Both the position numbers and the translations under genes were made by a program. Below, piece after piece: positions 48,644 through 58,747 of a stretch of DNA of 64,000 nt (positions are counted from its first letter, which is position 1; every line of letters starts with the position of its first letter). The DNA is from CADEEN01 sp963738425 (GTDB lineage: Bacteria > Pseudomonadota > Gammaproteobacteria > Burkholderiales > Burkholderiaceae_C), in NCBI GenBank assembly GCA_963738425.1, contig CAVTWT010000006.1, forward strand, positions 1 through 64,000. The letters run 5' to 3'. Below the pieces are notes generated by a model. That model had not been told where the DNA came from. It did no database searches and saw nothing but the letters and a program-made list of their open reading frames with translations.

Positions 48644-49541
48644 CTAGGGGTTTTCTCGACCGAGTGGGCAGGCGCACTGCGCCGCTGGCCAGCGCGGTGC
48701 CTGCCAGGATGACCAGGCCGCCCAACAGCATGGCCGACGTCAGCGTCTCGCCAAGGAAGAGCGCGCCCCACAGCACGCCGAACAGCGGGATCAAGAAGGT
48801 CACGGTGATCGCCCGCGTAGCGCCCAGGCGCGCGATAAGACGGAAGTAGAGGATGTAGGCGACGCCGGTGCACAGCAGGGCCAGCGCGGCCAGACTCAGC
48901 CACGCCGCGCCGCTCGGCATTGCGGCGGGCCACAGCCACGCGGCCGGCAGCGCGAGTGCGAGCGCCGCAAAGAGCTGGCTTCCCGTGGCCACCGCGAGCG
49001 GCGCCACGCCAGTCAATTTGCGCTTGGTGTAGTTGGCTGCGAAGCCGTAGCACAGCGTGGCCAGCAGGCAGGCGCCGATCGCCGCCGCGGCACTCACGCC
49101 GTGGTCCCCGGGCTTGAAGCTGGCCTTGTCCCAGGCCAGACCGGCGACGCCGGCAAAGCCAATCGCCAAACCGAGCAGCCGGTCCCGCGTCGGCCGATCG
49201 CCGAGCCACAGCCACGCTACCAGTGCTCCCCACAGCGGCGCGGTGGCGTTCAGGATCGACGACAGACCTGCGTTGATGGCCAGTGCTGCGAGCGAGAACA
49301 GCGCAAAGGGCAGGGCCGAGTTCATCACGCCGACGACGGCGATCGACTGCCAGTGCGCGCGCAGCGCGCCGATCTGCCGGCGCGCCGCGAGCAGCGGCAG
49401 CAGGAACAGCGTCGCCCCGCCGACACGCAGCGCCGACAAGGCCACCGGCCCGAATTCGATGGCGCCCAGGCGCATGAACAGGAACGATGCACCCCACAGC
49501 GCGGCGAGCAAAAGCAACTCGCCGAAGTCGCGTGGCTTCAC
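48644..49541 (-). CDS. EamA/DMT-family transporter, probable frameshift at the 3' end
   Basis: Ten hydrophobic helices in two EamA halves (LLLAALWGASFLFMRLGAIEFGP; LGLAIGFAGVAGLAWD; AVLLCTGVAYILY-like, then ITVTFLIPLFGVLWGALFLGE). These are small-metabolite exporters. The start is GTG 49541, overlapping the ogt stop. As sequenced, the frame has no stop and runs into vanA for 678 codons. An extra base in the A4C4 run near 48647-48656 (plus strand GGGGTTTT) would explain this. Corrected, a TAG at 48644-48646 ends a 298-aa protein, the normal DMT length. Confidence 0.8.
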
Positions 49542-50089
49542 GTCAGCAGCACCCCTTCGTGCTGCAAGAGTTTCTCCTTGCGTGGCAGGCCGCCCGCATA
49601 CCCCGTGAGCGAACCGTTGGCGCCGATCACACGATGGCAGGGCACCAGGATCGATACCGGGTTGCGGCCGACGGCTGTGCCGGTGGCGCGCGGTACCGCG
49701 CCTTGGCCCACTTGCGCCGCGATCTCGCCATAGGTCCTGGTGCGGCCGAACGGAATGCCGAGCAGCGCCTTCCAGACCGCGCGTTGAAACAGCGTACCGT
49801 GCAGGTCGAGCGTGACATCACGTGGCGACGGATCGCTGCCCGCCCAATAGGCGTCGAGCCACCGCTGCATGGCCACGATGTGCGGGTTGGCCGCATCGAC
49901 TGGCGCATCGAGATCGCCGGGGTGATGCTTCTGCGCATCGAACCACAGGCCGGCGAGGCCTTTGTTCGTCGCCAGCGCGGTCAGCGGGCCGATCGGCGAG
50001 TCGATCGTGGCCTGTGCCACCAGCGGCACGCCGTCGAAGGCTTGCCGGATCGTCGTCATCGAACTCTTGGTCGCTTGTGTCGTCATCAT
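49538..50089 (-). CDS. ogt: Methylated-DNA-protein cysteine methyltransferase
   Basis: The product is 183 aa. The active-site motif is LVPCHRVIG, followed by GSLTGYAGGLPRKEKLL and preceded by the HTH region FQRAVWKALLGIPFGRTRTYGEIAAQVG. It removes alkyl groups from O6-alkylguanine in a suicide reaction. Tandem ATGs at 50089 and 50086 overlap the alkA stop, so the two alkylation-repair genes are co-translated. Confidence 0.96.
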   Translation of the reverse strand: MMTTQATKSSMTTIRQAFDGVPLVAQATIDSPIGPLTALATNKGLAGLWFDAQKHHPGDLDAPVDAANPHIVAMQRWLDAYWAGSDPSPRDVTLDLHGTLFQRAVWKALLGIPFGRTRTYGEIAAQVGQGAVPRATGTAVGRNPVSILVPCHRVIGANGSLTGYAGGLPRKEKLLQHEGVLLT

Positions 50090-51559
50090 GTTCCGGTCTC
50101 CAGGGATTGCCACAGCCGCATCACCGCGTACGAGCGCCACGGCCGCCAGGCTTCGCTCTGCAGGGCGACCGCCTTCGCGTCGCGTGTGCCGAGCGCATTG
50201 AGCACGCCGATGTCGGTGGCGGGAAACGCGTCGGGCCAGGCCAGCGCGCGCATCGAAATCAACTGCACGGTCCACTCGCCGATGCCGGGCAGCTCGCGCA
50301 GCGCATCCTGCGTCGCCTGCAGCGGCGCGCCGCGATGCAAGGCAATGCGGCCGGCGTGGACCTCGCGCGCCAGCGCCTGCAGCGCGCCGACGCGCTGGCG
50401 AACGATGCCGAGCGTGCCGATGGCTTCGGCGCTCGCATCGGCGATCGTGGCCGCATCGGGAAAGCAACGTGTGAGATCGGCGTGCGGCGTCTCGATGGCC
50501 GTGCCGAAGCGCTCGACGAGGCGCGACACCAGCGTCCGTGCTGCGGCCACCGTGACCTGCTGGCCAAGGATGACGCGCACCGCAGACTCGAAGCCATCCA
50601 TGCCATTGGGCACACGCAGGCCGGCCACCACGGGGCCCGGCACTTCGTGCAACGCACTGTCGATCAGCGCCGGATCGGCATCGAGATCGAGTCCTTGCCG
50701 AACGCGTTCGAGCACCGTGCCGAGCGCAGGCAGCAGCGACGCCGACACCTGCAGCTCGAACTCGTGGCGCGCCGGCACGAAGCGGCCGGCAATCCATCCG
50801 GCGAGGCGCTCGCCGCGATGCATCAGCGTCAGCGTGCGCCGCAGCGACAGCGTGGCAGCGTCGACCGCCTCGATGCCTATGACAGCCCTTGCCGCAATGA
50901 ACGAGAGCACGCCGCTCGACGTCGTAGGGCGGCCGGTACGCCAGCCGCAGCACGAGCACGCCGCGCGGCATGAAGTCGCGCTGCTTGCGCAACGCGGTGG
51001 GGCTCATGCGGTAGCGCGCACTGAACGCATCGTTGAAGCGGCGCAGGCTCGCAAAGCCGCTGGCGAGGGCGACCTGGGTCACCGCCAATGGCGTGTCGGT
51101 CAACAGACGCTTGGCCAGCAGCAGGCGCTGCGTCGTCAGGTAGTCGATCGGCGAGACGCCATGTGCCACGGCGAAGATGCGCCGCAGATGGCGGTCGGTG
51201 ACGCCAAGTCTTTCGGCAACGGCGGGCAGGTAGAGATCGTCACCGGCGCGCGCGGCCTCGTCGATCATGCGCGCCGCATGCTGCGCCAGCACCTGCGGTG
51301 AATCGACCAAGGACAGGCCCGGCGCCAGCTCCGGCCGGCAGCGCAGGCAGGGCCGGAAGCCCGCCGTCTCCGCGCTCGGCGCGTTGTGGAAGAAGCGGCA
51401 GTTGCGCTGCATCGGCGTGCGCACGCGGCACACCGGGCGGCAGTAGACGCCGGTGGAGGTGACGCCGACGAAGAGCCGGCCGTCGAAGCGCGCGTCGTGC
51501 GCTTGCAGCGCGCGATACGCTGCTTGCGGGTCGATGGCGGTGCTGTGTTCTGTCGTCAC
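50086..51559 (-). CDS. alkA: Ada/AraC-AlkA fusion DNA-3-methyladenine glycosylase, one frameshift
   Basis: The N-terminal Ada zinc domain has four Cys (GVYCRPVCRVR, CLRCRPE). An AraC helix-turn-helix region follows (VAERLGVTDRHLRRIF, ALASGFASLRRFNDAF), then the AlkA N-terminal domain and an HhH-GPD glycosylase (LRELPGIGEWTVQLISMRAL with the catalytic Asp in FPATDIGVLNALG). One extra base at about 50914 separates YRPPYDVE from LLSFIAARAVIG; correction gives about 490 aa. It starts at GTG 51559. It excises alkylated purines and may also regulate the adaptive response. Confidence 0.93.
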
Positions 51560-51655
51560 GGTGCGGCCATGATAGGCCGCAGGCCGCGCAGGACTCGCCG
51601 TTTTCGGACCTGTGCATCCGTCCGCGGCTCAGCGCTGCGAACGCTGTGCAGCGCC

Positions 51656-52552
51656 TCAGAGCGCGCTGCGCAGCACCGTGAGGCGCACCGGCTCGCCCTG
51701 CAGCAGCAGCTTGCCGTCGGCGGCCAGCAGCGCCGGCTGCAACTCGACCTCGCCGCGCGGCAGGTCGAGCACGGCCTCGGTGCGACCGTCGCTCCAGACA
51801 TGGCGTGCGACCGGCTTCCCGCCTTGAACTACGGTGACCGCGAAGTGGCCCGTGTCCTTGACGGCCTTGTCGGCTGGCGCGATGCCGAAACCCGCGGCAC
51901 CGAGGCTCAAGCGCATCGGGCTCACCAACTGCTCGCCGTCACGCACGTTCTTTGCATAGACTTCCTTGGCCGCCGTGCGCGGTGTCGTCATCGCGTCCTG
52001 GTACCAGGACGCGCAGGTGGCCGTGAAATCACGCTCGTCGATGCGCGGCGCCGGGCCACCGCGCTTGGCCACGACGTTGACCGTGATCTCCGGGCTGAAG
52101 ACGAAGTGCGGCCGGTGCTCGTGGTCGGCAAACAGCAGGCGCAGCGTGTGCTTGCCGGGCGGCAGGTCGATCGCCGTGGCGGTCTGGCCCTTGCCGAAGT
52201 GGCGGTGCGAGTCGTCGAACGGGATCTTCTCGCGGTGGTTGATCGGCAGTGCCTTGTCGACCAGGATGTGGTGGTGGCCGGCCTTCTCGTGTGCATTGCC
52301 CGCGGGCACGACGCCCATGCCACGAATGCCGAACTCGACCCAGAACGGCGAACGCACCGCATAGCCGTTCTTGATGTTGGAGAAGCTCACCGCCACCGGA
52401 TCGCGCAGATCGACCGCGGTGCGTTCGGCCGTGGTGCTCTGCCAGCAGCGGTGCTGCAGTGCGTCGTCGGTGGCGCCCTGGGCCGAGGCGGCGGTGGGGA
52501 TCGAATGGGCTGCGCACAGCGCAAGCCACTGAACCTGTCGTCGAAAGTCCAT
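51656..52552 (-). CDS. DUF4399-containing secreted protein
   Basis: The product is 298 aa with a signal peptide ending near AASA. The first half has SFSNIKNGYAVRSPFWVEFGI, NAHEKAGHHHILVDKALP and FGKGQTATAIDLPPGKHTLRLLFADHEH, which are characteristic of DUF4399 (a short beta domain with conserved His). The second half (DTGHFAVTVVQGGKPVARHVW) looks like a beta-sandwich repeat of similar style. Conserved His residues suggest metal binding, but the function is unknown. It is a single gene, divergent from the oxidoreductase at 52765. Confidence 0.75.
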   Translation of the reverse strand: MDFRRQVQWLALCAAHSIPTAASAQGATDDALQHRCWQSTTAERTAVDLRDPVAVSFSNIKNGYAVRSPFWVEFGIRGMGVVPAGNAHEKAGHHHILVDKALPINHREKIPFDDSHRHFGKGQTATAIDLPPGKHTLRLLFADHEHRPHFVFSPEITVNVVAKRGGPAPRIDERDFTATCASWYQDAMTTPRTAAKEVYAKNVRDGEQLVSPMRLSLGAAGFGIAPADKAVKDTGHFAVTVVQGGKPVARHVWSDGRTEAVLDLPRGEVELQPALLAADGKLLLQGEPVRLTVLRSAL

Positions 52553-52764
52553 ACAGCTCTCTCTGTTGTTGTTTGAGGATCGGGCAGCGCCGCATTCTTG
52601 AGGAAGCGACCAACGTCGCGCTGACAGCGCTTTCGGCCCGGCGTGCAATCGTTCACGCGACGCTCAATGCAATCGCCGACGTCGCCTTGAACTGCAAGCG
52701 ATGCCGTCGGGTCCGCGTCCTGCGGGCCGGCTTGTACAGTGGCCTCTGTTGCAAGGAGCACTGC

Positions 52765-53931
52765 ATGGGATCGCTACGCGAACGTTTTGGCCGGCCGCTG
52801 CGCCTGGGTGTGATTGGCGGTGGGCCTGACTCATGGATCGGGCGCATGCATCGGGGGGCCGCGGAGTTCGACGGTTGGTGGCGCGTCGCGGCCGGTGTCT
52901 TCTCCAGTGACCCGGCGCGTTCGCGCGCGGCCGGCCCGCTGTTTGGCGTCGATGCGTCGCGCAGCTATGGCACGGTCGACGAGATGCTCGCCACCGAAGC
53001 GCAGCGCGCCGACGGCATCGATGCGGTGGCGATCATGACGCCCAACGACACGCACTACCCGTACGCCGCCGCAGCGCTCGATGCCGGCCTCGACGTGGTC
53101 TGCGACAAACCGATCACCGAAACGCATGCGCAGGCGCTGGACTTGGTGGCGCGCGTGAAGCGCTCGCAGCGCCTGTTCGCGATCGCACATGGCTACTCAG
53201 CCTATCCGGTGATTCGCCACGCGCGGCAACTCGTGCGCGAAGGTGCGATCGGAGCGGTGCGCCTGGTGCAGGTGGAATACATCCAGAGCGGGCTGGCCAC
53301 GCGGCTCGAGGACGGACCGCCGAACAACCGCCTGCGCTGGGTGCTCGACCCAGAGCGCAGCGGCCAGGCGCTGGTGATGAGCGCCATCGGCTGCCACGCG
53401 CAGCACCTGGCGAGCTTCGTGTCGGGCCTGTCGGTGGCGCGCGTGGCGGCCGACGTCGGCACGCTCATGCCCGGGCGCAAGGTGATCGATCATGTGTCGG
53501 CACTGCTCGAGTTCGGCAACGGCGCGCGAGGCACGTTCACGGCGACGCAGGCCGCGGCCGGCGCCGAGAACGACATCCGGCTGCGGGTCTACGGCGAAAA
53601 GGGGATGCTCGACTGGTGTCATCGCGAGCCGAGCTACCTGACGCTCGCGGTGCAGGGCGAGCCGGCGCAGAGGATCGGGCGCGGTGATGTCTATCTGTCG
53701 CCGGAGGTGATAGCGGCGGGGCGCACACCGCGTGGGCATCCAGAGGGCTTGCGCGAGGCCTTTGCGAACGTCTACGCCGAGCTGGCCCAGGAGCGCATGG
53801 CGATCTCGCTCGGCGAGGCCGTCGTGCTGCAACCTTACCCGCGCATCGAGGACGGCGCACACACGATGGCGTTTATCGAGGCGTGCCTGGCGTCTCACAA
53901 GCAGAGAGCCTGGCTCGACGTGCCTGCGTGA
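52765..53931 (+). CDS. Gfo/Idh/MocA-family oxidoreductase
   Basis: The product is 388 aa. The Rossmann motif is LGVIGGGPDSWIGRMHR, then VAIMTPNDTHYPYAAAAL, and the catalytic-type motif CDKPITETHAQAL replaces EKP with DKP. The C-terminal domain includes SGQALVMSAIGCHAQHLASFV, with a likely catalytic His. These enzymes oxidise sugars or cyclitols with NAD(P). AAGGAG lies 7 nt before ATG 52765. It is unrelated in sequence detail to the 11898 copy and has no sugar-gene neighbours. Confidence 0.85.
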   Translation: MGSLRERFGRPLRLGVIGGGPDSWIGRMHRGAAEFDGWWRVAAGVFSSDPARSRAAGPLFGVDASRSYGTVDEMLATEAQRADGIDAVAIMTPNDTHYPYAAAALDAGLDVVCDKPITETHAQALDLVARVKRSQRLFAIAHGYSAYPVIRHARQLVREGAIGAVRLVQVEYIQSGLATRLEDGPPNNRLRWVLDPERSGQALVMSAIGCHAQHLASFVSGLSVARVAADVGTLMPGRKVIDHVSALLEFGNGARGTFTATQAAAGAENDIRLRVYGEKGMLDWCHREPSYLTLAVQGEPAQRIGRGDVYLSPEVIAAGRTPRGHPEGLREAFANVYAELAQERMAISLGEAVVLQPYPRIEDGAHTMAFIEACLASHKQRAWLDVPA

Positions 53932-53943
53932 CGGCGGCGAATC

Positions 53944-54528
53944 TCAAACGATCAGCGGCACGCCCAGCGCCGCCAAGGTGCCGGCGGCCAGCGTACCCGT
54001 GGCGCGAATGCCTTTCAAGGTCTGGAAGTAGCGCACGGCCCTTGCTGACGCCGGGCTCATGATGCCGTCGATCGGCCCGTCGTACAGACGCAGGATGCTG
54101 AGCTGGAGCTGGGCCTGCATGACCTGAAGGCGGATGCGCTCGGTCTCCGTCAGCAGGGGACCGGTCGCGTGCACGGCGTGCCGTGTCGCCACGCTGGGCA
54201 GCGTCGGCACGGTGCGTGAGGTCACTGCGGTGGCGGAGGTGCTGCGCAGCAGGCTGACTGCGCGCGACCGGCGCGGCCTCGGTGGCGACAACGCTTGTTG
54301 AGGCGTGGTGTACGGAATGAGATCACGTGCCGGGCTGTCGCCGGCCTCATCGAGATCCGAAGCCTGAGACGGGGCCAAGCCACCTTCGAGCACAGGCTCA
54401 GCGCCGACGGGCGTTGCCTGCTCTGGCGTCGAGGTCAGCCCCGCGGAAGCCTGCGCTTCGCTACGCGGTGGTGCCACGTCGGCACGTCCGCCGATGAACG
54501 ATGTGATGCTGTGGAAGAGGTTGGCCAT
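53944..54528 (-). CDS. Peptidoglycan-binding-domain protein
   Basis: The product is 194 aa. The first 100 or so residues are low-complexity (Pro, Ser, Ala, Thr) with no membrane segment or signal peptide. The C-terminus is a PG_binding_1-like helical domain (QLSILRLYDGPIDGIMSPASARAVRYFQTLKGIRATGTL). Such domains usually bind cell wall, yet no export signal is visible; some HxsA-like proteins share this tail, but His-x-Ser repeats are absent here. The role is unknown. Confidence 0.6.
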   Translation of the reverse strand: MANLFHSITSFIGGRADVAPPRSEAQASAGLTSTPEQATPVGAEPVLEGGLAPSQASDLDEAGDSPARDLIPYTTPQQALSPPRPRRSRAVSLLRSTSATAVTSRTVPTLPSVATRHAVHATGPLLTETERIRLQVMQAQLQLSILRLYDGPIDGIMSPASARAVRYFQTLKGIRATGTLAAGTLAALGVPLIV

Positions 54529-54612
54529 GGCCTGTGTGCCGTACAGCCTGATTCTCGGCGTCTTGTCTTGCCGCGTAGTCCACTCAAGTGCGGGGGCGGG
54601 CTTGCGAGGAGC

Positions 54613-55206
54613 CTAGGCCAACGCCCTCTCGATCTCGGCGAACGTCGTTGCGATCGGCGTGATGTCGATCGCGTGGCCGGTCTGGCGCTCGATCTGCGAG
54701 CGCGAGACGACGCCGCGCACGCGCGGCTGCGGCGCTGGCGCATCGCCGGCTTCGACAACGAGCAGGTGGTTGCGGCCAAAGCGCTTCAACGTGGCGACAA
54801 GGTCGCCCACCGATGCGGTGCGCATCGCCGCAAAGGGGATCGCGTCGAGCCGCGATAGCTCGGTCATCACGTCGGCAACCGTCAGTTCGTCCCAGCGCAG
54901 GCCGCGTTCGTGCACGAGGCGCATCTGGCGGTCGCCGTGCAGGTCGGTGGTCGTCACCAGGCCCTCGACCTGTGGCATTTCGCTGACGACGAACAGCATG
55001 CGCACGCCGAGGTAGATCATGGCCTGCTCGGCCTGCCGCAGTTGCGTCCTCGGATGCACGGTGGCCGCCTTGACGCGCGACAAATCGGTCATCACCGAGA
55101 CTGCCGGCGAGTCGAGCGTCACCGCCTGCGTCTGCCAAGGCTCGGCCTGAGCGATCGAAGTACCGGCTTGGAGGCGAAACGTCGGCAGTACGGCATTGCG
55201 GTTCAC
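54613..55206 (-). CDS. CBS-domain protein
   Basis: The product is 197 aa. Two CBS motifs (VHPRTQLRQAEQAMIYLGVRMLFVV ... VEGLVTTTDLHGDRQ and MRTASVGDLVATLKRFGRNHLLVV ... VRGVVSRSQIERQ) would form one Bateman module that binds adenine nucleotides. No fused effector domain is present, so it may regulate a partner protein. It is probably monocistronic. Confidence 0.85.
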   Translation of the reverse strand: MNRNAVLPTFRLQAGTSIAQAEPWQTQAVTLDSPAVSVMTDLSRVKAATVHPRTQLRQAEQAMIYLGVRMLFVVSEMPQVEGLVTTTDLHGDRQMRLVHERGLRWDELTVADVMTELSRLDAIPFAAMRTASVGDLVATLKRFGRNHLLVVEAGDAPAPQPRVRGVVSRSQIERQTGHAIDITPIATTFAEIERALA

Positions 55207-55299
55207 GGCGAAAACTCCTCGGCGTGCGGCGTGGCGTGTGCCCCGCTTGCCACCGAACTTACGCCGAATTCGCCAAGATGAACAGGCCCCCGCTGGCTG

Positions 55300-56067
55300 C
55301 TACATCGCCTTGAACAGATGCACGTACGCCCGGCTCACCGGCAGTTCGCGCTCGACGCCCTTCATGTGTACGAACAGACGGCTGGCTTCGTCCCGGCGCG
55401 CACCGGCCAGATGTTCGACATTGATGATCGTCGAGCGGTGCACTTGCCAGAACTGGTCGCCGTCGAGCTGCCCCATCAACAGGGCGATCGGCGTACGAAT
55501 CAAGTGTTCGGCGCCGGCAGTCGTGCGCACAACGGTGTACTTCTCGTCGGACTCGAAGAACAACACGTCACGCACGTCGATCTGATGCGTCAAGTCGCCG
55601 ACGCTGGCGCGGATCCAGCGCAGCGGTTGTGCCACAGGCTGCGCGCGCGGCAACAGGCGCTGCAAGGCCGCGGCGAGTGCTGCATCGTCGGGGCTCTCCT
55701 TCGCGGCGAGCGCGGCTTCGAGTTTGGCGATCGTTCGTCCCAGACGCTCGGCCTTGACCGGCTTCAACACGTAGTCGAGCGCCGACTGCTCGAAAGCCTG
55801 CACGGCATACTCGTCGAAGGCGGTGACGAAGACGACACGTGTGTCGCCCTCGATGCCTTGCGCGACTTCCAGGCCTGTCAGACCTGGCATCTGAATGTCG
55901 AGGAAGGCCACGTCGGGGGCGTGCTCGGCAATCGCACGCGCTGCGTCGAGGCCATTGCGTGAGACGGCAACGATGTCGAGCGCCGGCCATAGCTCGTGCA
56001 ACTGCAGCTTCAGCGCCTGGGCGAGGTGCGGTTCGTCGTCGGCTATGAGGGCCGTGGGTTTGTTCAT
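55300..56067 (-). CDS. LytTR-family response regulator (AlgR/LytR type)
   Basis: The product is 255 aa. The receiver domain has the acidic pair in IADDEP, phospho-acceptor Asp in VAFLDIQMPGLTGLEV, Thr in FVTAFDEYAV and Lys in LKPVKAERL. The C-terminal LytTR DNA-binding domain includes VLFFESDEKYTVVRT and FWQVHRSTIINVEHL. Its start overlaps the stop of the sensor kinase gene, forming a two-component pair. Confidence 0.95.
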   Translation of the reverse strand: MNKPTALIADDEPHLAQALKLQLHELWPALDIVAVSRNGLDAARAIAEHAPDVAFLDIQMPGLTGLEVAQGIEGDTRVVFVTAFDEYAVQAFEQSALDYVLKPVKAERLGRTIAKLEAALAAKESPDDAALAAALQRLLPRAQPVAQPLRWIRASVGDLTHQIDVRDVLFFESDEKYTVVRTTAGAEHLIRTPIALLMGQLDGDQFWQVHRSTIINVEHLAGARRDEASRLFVHMKGVERELPVSRAYVHLFKAM

Positions 56068-57194
56068 GCCGCAGCAGTTTCGAGGGGCAGGGCGAGCGTG
56101 GCCCGGGCGCCGGCGTCGGGCCGCAGATCGAGCGCGAGCGTGGCCTCGCTGCCCCAACGAGATTGCAGCCGGGAGCGCAGATTGGCCAGGGCCAAGCCGT
56201 TGCCCGGCGTGCCGACGCGTCGCGCCGGCTGCTCACCCGCACCGAGGCCGTCGTCTATGACTTCGATGATGACGCGCTGCCCGTCGCGCCGAGCCGAGAT
56301 GAGCACGCTGCCGCCATCGACCTTGCACTCGAGGCCGTGGTGAATCGCGTTCTCGACCAGTGGCTGCAGCAGCAGCGGCGGCAGCACCGCGTTGCGCAGC
56401 GCGGCGTCTTGCACGTCGATGCGGTAAGTCAGCCGCTCGCCCATGCGCATCTGCATGAGGCTCAGGTAGGCCTCGGTCATTGCCAGCTCGTCGCCGAGCG
56501 TGCCGTCGCCGCTGCGCATCTTGCCCAACGAGGCGCGCAGGTAGTCGATGAAGGTTTGGAGCATCTGCTTCGCGCGTGCTGCGTCGGTGTCGATCAATGT
56601 CAGCACCGTGGCCAGCGTGTTGAACATGAAGTGCGGCTCCATTTGCCCTTGCAAAAGACGCAGCCGGGCCTCGGCCGCGCGCTTGTCGGCCTCGATCTCG
56701 CGCGCCTTCGCATCGAAATGCATCGTGATCACCAGCGTGACGACGATCAACTTCAGCACCGTGCCGGGATCGTCAAAGCCAAAGTTGCCACTGCTGCTGA
56801 GAAGCCAGGATTGGAGCGACCAGCCGATGGCCACACCAAGCAGCGGTACACCGACGAAGAACAGACCGCGGCGCTTGGCGTCGAAGCTGCGAATGCGCTC
56901 TGCGCCAATCAGACGTCCGAAGAGTGCGAACAGCGCATGAATCGTGAAACCGATCGTCAGCGCGCTCGCCTGAGTTGCCCAGAGCCAGCGCAGCAGCACG
57001 TCGCCAGGGGGCCAGCGGCCGCCGCCAACAATGGCAAACGACATGCCGAGCGTGAAGAAGATCAGGCCGACAGCGCAGCTGAAGATGAAGGTCCAGACGA
57101 GTTGAAGCCAGGCTGGACCGACGCAGCGCAGGTCGTTGGCGTACCAGGAGCGCCAGGACGCGGCGAGCGTGGCGCGGTCGAGCGGGTACATCAT
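56064..57194 (-). CDS. LytS/YehU-type sensor histidine kinase
   Basis: The product is 376 aa. About four membrane helices in the first 170 residues (LVWTFIFSCAVGLIFFTLG, ALTIGFTIHALFALFG, GLFFVGVPLLGVAIGW and one before the kinase) are followed by a His_kinase domain. The phospho-acceptor His lies in QGQMEPHFMFNTLATVL, and the ATPase part has PPLLLQPLVENAIHHGL and GNGLALANLRSRL. It signals to the overlapping LytTR regulator. In Burkholderiales such pairs resemble AlgZ/AlgR. The start is taken as ATG 57194, the first of two tandem Met codons. Confidence 0.92.
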   Translation of the reverse strand: MMYPLDRATLAASWRSWYANDLRCVGPAWLQLVWTFIFSCAVGLIFFTLGMSFAIVGGGRWPPGDVLLRWLWATQASALTIGFTIHALFALFGRLIGAERIRSFDAKRRGLFFVGVPLLGVAIGWSLQSWLLSSSGNFGFDDPGTVLKLIVVTLVITMHFDAKAREIEADKRAAEARLRLLQGQMEPHFMFNTLATVLTLIDTDAARAKQMLQTFIDYLRASLGKMRSGDGTLGDELAMTEAYLSLMQMRMGERLTYRIDVQDAALRNAVLPPLLLQPLVENAIHHGLECKVDGGSVLISARRDGQRVIIEVIDDGLGAGEQPARRVGTPGNGLALANLRSRLQSRWGSEATLALDLRPDAGARATLALPLETAAA

Positions 57195-57324
57195 GGTCAA
57201 GCAGTGTAGGCAGGCAGCCACAATGCTGTTCGACCGAGCAGACGGATCGACAGCCGGTGCGACGGATCGCAAGGCACCTGCATCCGCCTGCCTACAATCG
57301 TTCGCGAGGAAAAGGAGAGTCCCC

Positions 57325-58728
57325 ATGCAAGTTGCCGCCTCGATCTTCAAGGCCTATGACATCCGCGGTGTCGTTGGCCAGACCATTGACGAGACCTTTG
57401 CCGAGCACCTCGGCCGCGCTTTCGGTTCCGAGGCTGTCAAGGCCGGCGAGAAAGCGGTGGCGGTGGGCCGCGACGGGCGCCTGTCGGGCCCGGGCCTCGT
57501 GGCCGCGCTGATGAAGGGCCTGGCTTCGACCGGCCTCGATGTGGTCGATCTCGGCCCGGTGACGACGCCAATGCTGTACTACGTGGCGGCCACGCGCGGC
57601 AAGCACGGTTGCCGCTCCGGCATCCAGGTCACCGGCAGCCACAACCCGAAGGACTACAACGGCTTCAAGATGGTGATGTCCGGGCGGGCGATCTACGGCG
57701 ATGAGATCCAGCGCCTGAAAGCACGCATCGAGGCCGAAGACTACGTCAAGGCCAAGGGCCGCACGGCGAAGATGGACATCGGCGCCGAGTACACCGCGCG
57801 CATCGCCGGTGACGCCAAGCTCGCGCGCAAGATGAAGATCGTCGTCGACTCGGGCAATGGCATTCCGGGCGCGTCGTCGCCGCAGGTGCTGCGCGCGCTG
57901 GGTTGCACGGTGGACGAGATGTACTCCGAGGTCGATGGCGACTTCCCGAACCACCACCCGGACCCGAGCAAGCCGGAGAACCTGGCCGAGCTGATCGCGC
58001 GTGTGAAAAGCACCGACGCCGAACTCGGCATCGCCTTCGACGGCGACGGTGACCGCCTGGGCCTCGTCACCAAGGACGGCCAGATCATCTATCCCGACCG
58101 CCAGCTGATGCTGTTGGCGCAGGACGTGCTGTCGCGCAACAAGGGCGCGACCGTGATCTACGACGTCAAGTGCACGCAGCGCCTGGCGCCGGCGATCCGC
58201 GCGGCCGGCGGCAAGCCGATGATCTACAAGACCGGCCACTCGCTGATCAAGGCCAAGATGGCCGAGTTGAAAGCGCCGATTGCCGGCGAGATGAGCGGCC
58301 ACATCTTTTTTGGCGAGCGCTGGTATGGCTTCGACGACGCGACGTACTGCGCAGCGCGCATGCTCGAAATCCTGTCGCGATCGAAGAACCCGAGCGCTGT
58401 GTTGAACGCCTTGCCAACCAGCTTCAACACGCCCGAGCTGAACGTGCCGTGCGAAGAGGGCGAGCATCACCGCATGGTGACCGAGCTGCAGGCGCGCGTG
58501 GCCGATGGCCGGTTGAAGTTCGACGGCGCCGAAGTCAACACGATCGACGGTGTGCGGGTCGATTGGCCCGACGGTTTCGGCCTGATCCGCGGCAGCAACA
58601 CGACGCCGGTGCTTGTGCTGCGCTTCGAGGGCCACACGCAGGACGCGCTGCATCGCATCGAGGCGGTGATGATGGCGGCGCTCAAGTCAGTCAAGCCCGA
58701 CGCGCGCGTGGCCGCGGCGTCACATTGA
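57325..58728 (+). CDS. Phosphomannomutase/phosphoglucomutase
   Basis: The product is 467 aa, of the alpha-D-phosphohexomutase family. The phosphoserine loop is GIQVTGSHNPKDYNGFKMV, the metal loop AFDGDGDRLGLV, the sugar loop GEMSGHIFFGERW and the phosphate loop RGSNTTPVLVLRFE. It interconverts hexose 1- and 6-phosphates for LPS and exopolysaccharide precursors. AAGGAG precedes ATG 57325. waaA follows by 19 nt, consistent with an envelope-sugar operon. Confidence 0.95.
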   Translation: MQVAASIFKAYDIRGVVGQTIDETFAEHLGRAFGSEAVKAGEKAVAVGRDGRLSGPGLVAALMKGLASTGLDVVDLGPVTTPMLYYVAATRGKHGCRSGIQVTGSHNPKDYNGFKMVMSGRAIYGDEIQRLKARIEAEDYVKAKGRTAKMDIGAEYTARIAGDAKLARKMKIVVDSGNGIPGASSPQVLRALGCTVDEMYSEVDGDFPNHHPDPSKPENLAELIARVKSTDAELGIAFDGDGDRLGLVTKDGQIIYPDRQLMLLAQDVLSRNKGATVIYDVKCTQRLAPAIRAAGGKPMIYKTGHSLIKAKMAELKAPIAGEMSGHIFFGERWYGFDDATYCAARMLEILSRSKNPSAVLNALPTSFNTPELNVPCEEGEHHRMVTELQARVADGRLKFDGAEVNTIDGVRVDWPDGFGLIRGSNTTPVLVLRFEGHTQDALHRIEAVMMAALKSVKPDARVAAASH

Positions 58729-58747
58729 GTCCGTCGCACCTCGAGGG

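Noticed and set aside
47505..49541. A 678-codon EamA transporter-VanA oxygenase fusion protein
   Set aside because: The EamA part ends at normal length if one base in the A4C4 run near 48650 is removed, the VanA part has its own start and a candidate operator before it, and one-base insertions are common in this window.
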